Position numbers and translations under genes: made by a program | Shown here: positions 1 to 4,663 of the stretch, piece after piece | How the letters are laid out: each line of letters begins with the position of its first letter | Numbering within the stretch: position 1 is the first letter of the stretch | NCBI GenBank assembly: GCA_947468985.1 | Contig: CANINJ010000127.1 | Location: 1 to 6,057, forward strand | DNA length: 6,057 nucleotides | Reading direction: 5' to 3' | From: Bacteroidota bacterium | GTDB lineage: Bacteria > Bacteroidota > Bacteroidia > Flavobacteriales > Flavobacteriaceae | The notes under the pieces: model-generated | What the model was told of the DNA's origin: nothing | Seen by the model: only the letters and a program-made list of their open reading frames with translations | Databases searched by the model: none

Positions 1-23
1 AAGATGCTTTAGCTAAATATTAA
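1..23 (+). CDS. 3' end of an upstream gene (partial)
   Basis: Only the last codons of a possible plus-strand gene lie in the window. In the frame starting at base 3 they read D-A-L-A-K-Y followed by TAA at 21-23. The other two plus frames stop earlier, at 10-12 and 14-16. The strong terminator at 51-81 argues that a plus-strand gene ends just before it, and this frame is the best candidate. Six residues cannot identify a family, so the product is unknown and the frame choice is tentative. Confidence 0.3.
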
Positions 24-50
24 AAGCTAAATAAATTACTACACAATTGC

Positions 51-81
51 AAACCGCCAAATTAGATTTGGCGGTTTTTTT
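51..81 (+). terminator. Intrinsic terminator of the upstream gene
   Basis: A perfect 12-bp stem (AAACCGCCAAAT at 51-62, ATTTGGCGGTTT at 66-77) closes a 3-nt loop and runs into seven T residues (75-81). It separates the upstream gene from the thioredoxin-like gene, so the latter should have its own promoter. The A-run on the left arm could let it work weakly in the other direction too. Confidence 0.9.
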
Positions 82-152
82 ATTTCCAATTATGATTTGA
101 ATTAGTTTCGAACAAGTTCTGAAATAATCTCGATTTCATTCAAATAAAGTCC

Positions 153-160
153 TATATTTG
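153..160 (+). promoter_or_regulatory. Bacteroidota-type -7 box of the thioredoxin-like gene
   Basis: TATATTTG matches the TAnnTTTG -7 consensus used by the Bacteroidota primary sigma factor. It lies 25 nt before the ATG at 186, giving a short leader of about 20 nt. A clear TTG -33 element at the usual distance is not visible, so the call rests on the -7 box and its position. Confidence 0.6.
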
Positions 161-185
161 GTACTTAATCAAAATCCAAACAATT

Positions 186-1184
186 ATGAAAAGAGTATTC
201 ATTATAGGAATGGTATTAGCAGTTGCTTTTACTGTTGAAGCACAAACAAAAAACTACGTTACTTTTCAAGCTGAAATTGCCAATAAAAACGGTGATTTTA
301 TTTCTTTGAGAGACAATAAGAAAGTGTATAAAAAAATCCAAGTCAATAAAGACGGATTTTTCAAAGACACTATTAACATAAAAGAAGGAATGTATCAAAT
401 GTATGACGGAGTTGAATATACCGATTTGTATTTAAAAAACGGATACGATTTGACTTTGAAAATGGATGCAAAAGTATTTGATGAATCTATTGTGTATTCA
501 GGAGTTGGGGCCAATGAGAATAATTATTTAGCACAATCCACAATTGCAGAAAGTAAATTTGATTTTGATAAAGTTTTGGCTTTAAAAGAAGTAGACTTTA
601 ATACGCAAGTGGATGAAAAATGCAAAGCTGACTTGTTGAAATTAGAAAGCAGTAATTTGGATGCAACTTTTGTTGCGTTGCAAAAAAAGAAAATTGAAGG
701 ATCAAAAGTCGGGATGAAACAATATTATGCAGAAGCTTTAAAAAAGCAACAACTTAATAATACTATGGCTTCGCCTTTTGATTATTTGAATTTTAAAGGA
801 GGAAACACAAAGCTTTCAGATTTCAAAGGAAAGTATGTTTACATAGATGTTTGGGCAACTTGGTGCGGACCTTGTCGTGCTGAAATACCTTTTTTGAAGA
901 AAGTGGAAGAAAAATATGAAGGTAAAAACATTGCTTTCGTGAGTATTTCTGTTGATGTTCAAAAAGATTTTGAAAAATGGAAAAAATTCGTTGCTGAAAA
1001 AGAATTAGGAGGCGTTCAATTGTTTGCCGATAAAGATTGGAACTCTGATTTTATTAAAAGTTTCAGTATCAATAGTATTCCAAGATTCATATTGATTGAT
1101 CCAACTGGAAAAGTGGTTAGCGCTGATGCGGCGAGACCTTCGTCACCAAAACTTCAAGAACAATTGGATGGGTTACTGAAATAG
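186..1184 (+). CDS. Exported TlpA/ResA-like thioredoxin-fold protein
   Basis: This 332-residue protein is a periplasmic thiol-disulfide oxidoreductase of the TlpA/ResA type. Residues 1-19 form a Sec signal peptide (K2, R3, hydrophobic core, V-E-A before Q20); there is no lipobox Cys. Residues of about 22-105 look like the beta-rich DUF4369-type domain common in Bacteroidota TlpA proteins, followed by a charged helical linker (about 110-195). The C-terminal thioredoxin domain (about 198-332) has the redox motif W226-C-G-P-C230, the strand before it (Y-V-Y-I-D-V-W) and the cis-proline loop S-I-P299. C146 is the only other cysteine. Length and order fit intact family members. Usual roles are reducing apocytochrome or other exported thiols; the partner cannot be told from the neighbours. 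It stands alone, with its own -7 box and terminator. The ATG at 186 is chosen because it starts the signal peptide directly. Confidence 0.93.
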   Translation: MKRVFIIGMVLAVAFTVEAQTKNYVTFQAEIANKNGDFISLRDNKKVYKKIQVNKDGFFKDTINIKEGMYQMYDGVEYTDLYLKNGYDLTLKMDAKVFDESIVYSGVGANENNYLAQSTIAESKFDFDKVLALKEVDFNTQVDEKCKADLLKLESSNLDATFVALQKKKIEGSKVGMKQYYAEALKKQQLNNTMASPFDYLNFKGGNTKLSDFKGKYVYIDVWATWCGPCRAEIPFLKKVEEKYEGKNIAFVSISVDVQKDFEKWKKFVAEKELGGVQLFADKDWNSDFIKSFSINSIPRFILIDPTGKVVSADAARPSSPKLQEQLDGLLK

Positions 1185-1202
1185 ACAAAATTAATAGTAT
1201 AG

Positions 1203-1229
1203 AAAAACCCGTTTTAAAACGGGTTTTTT
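1203..1229 (+). terminator. Symmetric (bidirectional) terminator
   Basis: A perfect 26-bp palindrome (1203-1228) has arms AAAAACCCGTTTT and AAAACGGGTTTTT, with the T-run extending to 1229. It sits 18 nt after the thioredoxin-like stop codon. Because both ends are A/T runs it reads as a terminator on either strand (six T on plus, five on minus), so it can also stop the convergent DUF805 transcript. Confidence 0.88.
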
Positions 1230-1238
1230 GGTTTTTTA

Positions 1239-1343
1239 ATAGCGGTTTATATATTTGTGCGATGGCAGACTTAAAAGAACATTGTTCATTAAATCAACTT
1301 TATTATTAAAAGCAGAATGTTTCAACTCCTACTAAACCGCTAT
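1239..1343. repeat. Short inverted-repeat element between convergent genes
   Basis: Perfect 11-bp inverted repeats, ATAGCGGTTTA (1239-1249) and TAAACCGCTAT (1333-1343), enclose 83 bp. Inside is an 11-bp palindrome GAACATTGTTC (1277-1287). The direct repeat TGGTTTT lies outside both ends (1229-1235 and 1368-1374) and could be a target duplication, though it is short and T-rich. There is no transposase and no credible ORF; the longest ATG frame (1262-1309) is 15 codons. It could be a MITE-like or other non-autonomous element, or a folded 3' region of the DUF805 transcript. Confidence 0.45.
1250..1257 (+). promoter_or_regulatory. Orphan promoter-like sequence
   Basis: TATATTTG fits the -7 consensus, and a TTG at 1228-1230 lies 19 nt upstream, a good Bacteroidota -33/-7 arrangement. 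No gene follows on the plus strand: the next CDS is convergent. It may be chance in A/T-rich sequence, or it may drive a short untranslated RNA or an antisense RNA into the DUF805 gene. Confidence 0.3.
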
Positions 1344-1381
1344 ATTCGCAAATGTGCTGTTATATACTGGTTTTGATTTTG

Positions 1382-1768
1382 TTAAACAATAACTTCTTTA
1401 GGATTAGAACCATATTTGTTATCGCCTTGTATACTGTCGGTTGCCAGTAGTACTAATAACCAAATACTTCCTATTATTGGAATAAGGGCGATAAGAAAAA
1501 ACCAACCGCTTTTTCCAACATCATGCAGTCTTCTAACTGCTACTGCCAAGCTAGGTATCATTACCACTAGTATATATAATAAATATACATAGCCATAAGG
1601 TAACGAAACCCCATACCCCATTTTAAATGTTGTCCCCAAAACATTATCAATGATCATTGCAGTAATTGCGAATATCATATTGAATAACACAAAATACCAA
1701 TATTCACTTCTTCTTGCTCTTCCGCTGAATGCAGTGTAGTTCTGTAAAACCTTTAAATAGTAATTCAT
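1382..1768 (-). CDS. DUF805 family inner-membrane protein
   Basis: This 128-residue protein belongs to the DUF805 family (YhaH/YhaI-like), small inner-membrane proteins of unknown function. The family signature is complete. Near the N-terminus is F-S-G-R-A-R-R-S-E-Y-W (residues 14-24). In the middle is R79-R-L-H-D-V-G-K-S-G-W89, and near the C-terminus G-D-N-K-Y-G-S-N-P-K (115-124). Three hydrophobic segments are seen at about 24-40, 58-78 and 88-109. Length is normal for the family. The ATG at 1766-1768 starts right at the usual N-terminus; AGGAG lies upstream but about 19 nt from the ATG, farther than a standard Shine-Dalgarno site, while the bases before the start (TAATT-ATG) match the other genes here. 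It is convergent to the thioredoxin-like gene and has no operon partner. The family is secure; the function is unknown. Confidence 0.92.
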   Translation of the reverse strand: MNYYLKVLQNYTAFSGRARRSEYWYFVLFNMIFAITAMIIDNVLGTTFKMGYGVSLPYGYVYLLYILVVMIPSLAVAVRRLHDVGKSGWFFLIALIPIIGSIWLLVLLATDSIQGDNKYGSNPKEVIV

Positions 1769-1842
1769 AATTATAATTTTTTATTTTCTCCTACTCTTTT
1801 GACTTTTCGGATTACGCCCCGTTTTTAAAGTTGTTTCTGGTC

Positions 1843-1873
1843 TCAACTTTTATTGTCAACTTTTATTGTCAAC
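1843..1873. repeat. 13-bp tandem repeat in the DUF805 leader
   Basis: TCAACTTTTATTG is repeated twice without error (1843-1855, 1856-1868), followed by a partial third copy TCAAC (1869-1873), about 2.4 copies. It lies in the probable 5' leader of the DUF805 gene. The first copy's CAACTTT (1844-1850) is also the inverted complement of AAAGTTG at 1827-1833, so the leader RNA can form a 7-bp hairpin with a 10-nt loop. Confidence 0.85.
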
Positions 1874-1878
1874 ATATT

Positions 1879-1894
1879 ATAGATAGATAGATAG
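1879..1894. repeat. ATAG tetranucleotide microsatellite
   Basis: Four exact ATAG units sit 5 bp from the 13-bp tandem repeat, between the DUF805 start and its candidate -7 box. Tetranucleotide tracts in leaders or promoters can slip and change expression; four units is short, so phase variation is only a possibility. Confidence 0.8.
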
Positions 1895-1923
1895 GTGAAG
1901 GTTTGTTTCTCATTAATTATTTT

Positions 1924-1931
1924 CAAATGTA
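1924..1931 (-). promoter_or_regulatory. Candidate -7 box of the DUF805 gene
   Basis: On the minus strand this reads TACATTTG, a match to TAnnTTTG. It is the only such match I see between 1769 and 1990 on this strand. It would give a leader of about 150 nt that contains the ATAG tract and the 13-bp repeats. No TTG at the normal -33 spacing is visible; a TTG at 1960-1962 is too far upstream (28 nt). Confidence 0.45.
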
Positions 1932-2012
1932 ATCTTTATTTGCTACCGAATTCTGAAATCAATTTTTATTTTTATGAGGTTATTTAAAAATCTAAACTCT
2001 TAAATCTATAGC

Positions 2013-2130
2013 TAGCGTGAGGGATTACTTCACTATACTTTTATTTTAATCGGAGTTCAGCGAATTTAATTTGCAGCGGAAATCCTTTGTGGAACGAAGT
2101 GAAACAAAAATTGTAGCGGAATGCCCGACC
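2013..2130. repeat. Flavobacterial intergenic repeat-like element
   Basis: This gene-free stretch has short G/C-richer blocks set in A/T-rich DNA. It opens with TAGCGTGAGGGATT (2013-2026). It then has two direct copies of TTGYAGCGGAA 40 bp apart (2071-2081, 2111-2121) and ends with GCCCGACC (2123-2130). Between the copies, TTTGT (2086-2090) and ACAAA (2104-2108) can pair around GGAACGAAGTGAA. From memory, intergenic sequences in Flavobacteriaceae often share the blocks GTGAGGGAT, AGCGGAAATCC, AACGAAGTGA and AGCGGAA-GCCCGACC. I cannot confirm this without a search. No coding potential is seen. The flanks 1932-2012 and 2131-2153 show nothing else. Confidence 0.45.
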
Positions 2131-2153
2131 GAGTTTGGCAAAGATTTTCTCAT

Positions 2154-2209
2154 ACCTCAAAACGTTCTAAACGAGGGCACGCACAAAAGAAAAAATTAGA
2201 TTTTGAGGT
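2154..2209. repeat. 9-bp inverted repeat downstream of the pseudogene
   Basis: ACCTCAAAA (2154-2162) and TTTTGAGGT (2201-2209) are perfect inverted repeats separated by 38 bp, directly after the pseudogene stop codon on the minus strand. The loop is too long and there is no T-run, so this is not a good intrinsic terminator. It may be chance or the boundary of a small element. Confidence 0.4.
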
Positions 2210-2981
2210 TATTGTATGTAGTAAATGTACCCGAAATTCAGCCAAATTAACCAGTCGTTGGCTTTGTTTTCTTTGTAGATTGTTGGGTCTGGGCTAAGTC
2301 CGTCAACCCAATTTGAAAAAAAATATTGCATTCTGAAATCCAACATTAAATCAGAAAGTGGCGAAAGTTTATAGCGCGTGCCAACATTACCTTCAACTGA
2401 CCAAACGGTTCCGCTTTCATTAGTTGTTGCGCCGTAATATTTGACTGGAGTTGTTAATGGTGTGTCTAAAGGCCCAAGGGTTGAACTTGCTTTTGGGTCG
2501 TAATGACTGAATTGTCCGCCTAAACTTATAAAAGGGGGCTAAGCTTCCCGTTGAAGCTGTGAAATTCCGAATACTTAAAGGGAAATATTCTAGTTGCATT
2601 CCAAGATTTGTCATGGCGGTGCCTCCTCTCATTCCTCTTAATTGCTGTGCTATTATAGAATTTTTAGACGGGTCAACCCAATGCCCAAAATGTTTCAGAT
2701 TGGTCTGATTATAGGATAATTCGCTTCTTAATTTAAAGTGTCGTTAAAAAAAGTATAGGGTCTATAGCAGTTACATTCCGATTTATAAGAAAAATTAACG
2801 TAATGTACATCCCTATTCCAAAACCCGTATTGCCCGCATTTGAAGAAAAATCATGTCTTTCACCGTAATCAGATTGAAAAGCAACTGGACCTGTAATTAA
2901 ACCGATTTCATGTGAAAGCCCAGATTGAGAAAAAATAAAATTTGGAAGAAAGGAAAATAAGAGACAAGATAAAAAAATTTA
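2209..2981 (-). pseudogene. Decayed outer-membrane protein gene (THC0290_0291-like)
   Basis: Joining three minus-strand frames rebuilds one protein of about 256 residues. It has a signal peptide ending I-F-S-Q-S, then S-H-E-I-G-L-I-T-G-P-V-A-F-Q, Y-G-E-R-H-D-F, S-E-C-N-C-Y, G-M-Q-L-E-Y-F-P-L-S-I-R, Y-K-L-S-P-L-S-D-L-M, F-F-S-N-W-V-D-G-L and a C-terminal W-L-N-F-G-Y-I-Y-Y before TAA (2209-2211). I recognise this as the THC0290_0291 family of Flavobacteriaceae, exported beta-rich proteins of unknown role, presumed outer-membrane. The reading frame is broken three times: one base is lost near 2808-2813, one is lost near 2731-2737, and one T is gained near 2530-2533. No start codon remains: in frame, TAA (2979-2981) directly precedes the signal peptide. 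From 2978 to 2209 is 770 nt, one short of 257 codons, which agrees with a net loss of one base. A 70-codon ATG frame inside it (2420-2632) is only a fragment. Confidence 0.85.
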
Positions 2982-2989
2982 CAATGAAA

Positions 2990-2997
2990 CAAATATA
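2990..2997 (-). promoter_or_regulatory. Surviving -7 box of the pseudogene
   Basis: On the minus strand this reads TATATTTG, an exact -7 consensus, followed within 10 nt by the first sequence that aligns with the signal peptide. The usual leader and ATG between promoter and coding sequence are missing, which suggests a small deletion or start-codon mutation removed them. No clear -33 element is seen in the flanking A/T run. Confidence 0.5.
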
Positions 2998-3098
2998 TAA
3001 ATATATATATAAAATCGTTGTTTTAGTAGATTAAATAAATTTGTTTCAAATAAATACGATTGACTTCTTAAAAAAAAGATAAAAAAATGAGAATATTT

Positions 3099-3120
3099 AA
3101 AAAAAGGATGCCCTTTTTTT
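3099..3120. terminator. Terminator-like hairpin upstream of gdhA
   Basis: A perfect 9-bp stem (AAAAAAAGG at 3099-3107, CCTTTTTTT at 3112-3120) with the 4-nt loop ATGC looks like a bidirectional intrinsic terminator. It lies between two divergent units, so no transcript obviously needs it, and it covers the place where the -33 element of gdhA should be. It is mostly A-T pairs and would be weak. Confidence 0.4.
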
Positions 3121-3129
3121 AATAAAATG

Positions 3130-3137
3130 TATATTTG
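3130..3137 (+). promoter_or_regulatory. -7 box of gdhA
   Basis: TATATTTG is an exact TAnnTTTG match, 49 nt before the ATG at 3187. Transcription would start near 3143. It overlaps the first codons of a possible upstream start (ATG 3127), which is the main reason for choosing the later start. A TTG -33 box is not visible at 17-20 nt; that position is occupied by the hairpin at 3099-3120. Confidence 0.65.
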
Positions 3138-3148
3138 TACCGTTAAAC

Positions 3149-3160
3149 GAAAACGTTTTC
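3149..3160. promoter_or_regulatory. Possible operator palindrome in the gdhA leader
   Basis: GAAAACGTTTTC is a perfect 12-bp palindrome with a central CG, starting 11 nt after the -7 box, so at about +6 of the transcript. Its form resembles operators of LacI/GalR-family repressors, and the position would suit repression by roadblock. No such regulator is encoded in the window; the binding protein is unknown. Confidence 0.45.
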
Positions 3161-3186
3161 TAAAAATATTAATTAATCAAATAATT

Positions 3187-4530
3187 ATGTCACACAGTAT
3201 TCAATCTTTTGTTGAGGCGGTTGCTAAAAAAAACCCAAATGAGCCTGAATTTATGCAGGCTGTTCACGAAGTTGCTGAAACAGTAATTCCGTTTATTGAA
3301 GAAAATAAAAAATACCAAAACAAAATGCTTTTGGAAAGAATGGTTGAATCGGAGCGCATCATTATGTTCAGAGTAGTTTGGACAGATGATAGTGGCGCAA
3401 CACAAGTAAACAGAGGTTATAGAATTCAGATGAACTCTGCAATTGGTCCTTATAAAGGGGGAATTCGTTTTCACCCATCAGTGAATTTAAGTATTTTAAA
3501 ATTTTTAGCTTTTGAGCAAACATTTAAAAACAGTTTAACTACGCTTCCTATGGGAGGTGGAAAAGGTGGTGCTGATTTTGATCCAAAAGGTAAATCTGAT
3601 AATGAAGTAATGCGTTTTTGTCAAGCTTTTATGACTGAATTGTCAAAACATATTGGTGGAAATACAGATGTTCCAGCAGGAGATATTGGAGTTGGCGGAA
3701 GAGAAGTTGGCTATATGTTTGGTCAATATAAAAGATTAAGAAATGAATTTACTGGCGTTTTAACAGGTAAAGGAATTTCTTTTGGAGGTTCACTTATTCG
3801 TCCTGAAGCTACTGGATATGGCGATGTGTATTTTGCACAAAGTATGTTGGGAACTAAAGGAGAAAGTTTTTCTGGTAAAACAGTTGTAGTTTCAGGTTCT
3901 GGAAATGTAGCGCAATATGCTGCTGAAAAAGCAACTCAATTAGGTGGAAAAGTTGTAACAATGTCTGATTCTTCTGGGTATATATATGATGCAGACGGAA
4001 TCGATGCTTCAAAATTAGCTTACATTATGGAAATTAAAAATGAACTTCGAGGTAGAATCGGGGATTATTTAACGAAATATCCAAATGCAAAATTTGTAGC
4101 TGGAGAACGTCCTTGGGGAATTAAATGTGATGTAGCTTTGCCTTGTGCAACTCAAAACGAGTTGAACGAGCAAGATGCTAAAACACTTGTTTCTAACGGA
4201 TGTATTTGTGTTGCTGAAGGTGCAAATATGCCTTCAACTCCAGAAGCAGTTTTAGTTTTTCAAAATGCTAAATTATTATTTGCTCCGGGAAAAGCTTCAA
4301 ATGCTGGTGGTGTAGCAACTTCCGGATTAGAAATGTCTCAAAACTCTTTGAGATTGAGCTGGTCTTCTGAAGAAGTTGATGAACGATTAAAAAATATTAT
4401 GCTTGCAATTCACGCTTCTTGCGTACAATATGGTTCTGATAAAAATGGGTATGTTGACTATGTAAAAGGAGCAAACATTGCAGGTTTTGTTAAAGTTGCT
4501 GATGCAATGTTAGCACAAGGTGTAGTTTAA
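3187..4530 (+). CDS. gdhA: Glutamate dehydrogenase, hexameric, probably NADP-specific
   Basis: This cytoplasmic enzyme interconverts 2-oxoglutarate plus ammonium and L-glutamate. The product is 447 residues, the same length as E. coli GdhA. Substrate-site residues of class I hexameric enzymes are all present: K90 in G-P-Y-K-G-G, K114 in T-F-K-N-S, catalytic K126 in P-M-G-G-G-K-G-G, D166 in P-A-G-D-I-G-V-G, and S379 in V-A-T-S-G. The Rossmann domain (from about 200) carries G237-S-G-N-V-A. S-D-S-S-G (260-264) at the cofactor-selecting strand resembles NADP-specific enzymes such as E. coli GdhA, rather than the S-G-P-D-G of clostridial NAD enzymes, so NADP(H) use is inferred. The start is ATG 3187 (M-S-H-S-I-Q). 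An in-frame ATG at 3127 would add 20 non-homologous residues and overlap the -7 box. The gene is monocistronic, with its own -7 box, a palindrome in the leader and a strong terminator. Nothing suggests inactivation. Confidence 0.97.
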   Translation: MSHSIQSFVEAVAKKNPNEPEFMQAVHEVAETVIPFIEENKKYQNKMLLERMVESERIIMFRVVWTDDSGATQVNRGYRIQMNSAIGPYKGGIRFHPSVNLSILKFLAFEQTFKNSLTTLPMGGGKGGADFDPKGKSDNEVMRFCQAFMTELSKHIGGNTDVPAGDIGVGGREVGYMFGQYKRLRNEFTGVLTGKGISFGGSLIRPEATGYGDVYFAQSMLGTKGESFSGKTVVVSGSGNVAQYAAEKATQLGGKVVTMSDSSGYIYDADGIDASKLAYIMEIKNELRGRIGDYLTKYPNAKFVAGERPWGIKCDVALPCATQNELNEQDAKTLVSNGCICVAEGANMPSTPEAVLVFQNAKLLFAPGKASNAGGVATSGLEMSQNSLRLSWSSEEVDERLKNIMLAIHASCVQYGSDKNGYVDYVKGANIAGFVKVADAMLAQGVV

Positions 4531-4548
4531 AATATTATTTAATTCAAT

Positions 4549-4586
4549 AAAAACTGCTCTGAGAGAAATTTCAGAGCAGTTTTTTT
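4549..4586 (+). terminator. gdhA: Intrinsic terminator of gdhA
   Basis: A perfect 12-bp stem (AAACTGCTCTGA at 4551-4562, TCAGAGCAGTTT at 4571-4582) with an 8-nt loop is extended by A-T pairs at 4549-4550/4583-4584 and ends in seven T residues (4580-4586). It lies 18 nt after the gdhA stop and makes gdhA a single-gene unit, isolating the GH92 gene. Confidence 0.92.
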
Positions 4587-4638
4587 GTGTAAATGGTTCT
4601 TTTTTCGAGTGATAAACAAATCGGAACTGCCTTTTATT

Positions 4639-4646
4639 TATCTTTG
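4639..4646 (+). promoter_or_regulatory. -7 box of the GH92 gene
   Basis: TATCTTTG matches TAnnTTTG and lies 17 nt before the ATG at 4664, giving a very short leader of about 10 nt. No convincing TTG -33 element is seen 17-20 nt upstream. Confidence 0.5.
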
Positions 4647-4663
4647 ATGTAAAATTAATCTCA

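Noticed and set aside
110..119. GAAC-AA-GTTC palindrome upstream of the thioredoxin-like gene
   Set aside because: Arms of only 4 bp are expected by chance in this length of sequence.
216..398. A 60-codon minus-strand frame
   Set aside because: It lies inside the thioredoxin-like gene on the opposite strand and encodes no recognisable motif.
1262..1309. A 15-codon plus-strand peptide frame after the orphan promoter
   Set aside because: It would begin at or before the predicted transcription start, has no ribosome binding site and is too short to support.
2420..2632. A 70-codon minus-strand ATG frame
   Set aside because: It is an internal fragment of the frameshifted outer-membrane pseudogene: its first half matches the family motif and its second half is out of frame past the inserted T near 2530.
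2993..3012. AT dinucleotide run between the pseudogene and gdhA
   Set aside because: It is low-complexity A/T sequence of a kind common in flavobacterial intergenic DNA; the only supported element in it is the -7 box at 2990-2997.
3190..3474. A 94-codon minus-strand frame
   Set aside because: It is antisense to the conserved 5' part of gdhA and has no family features.
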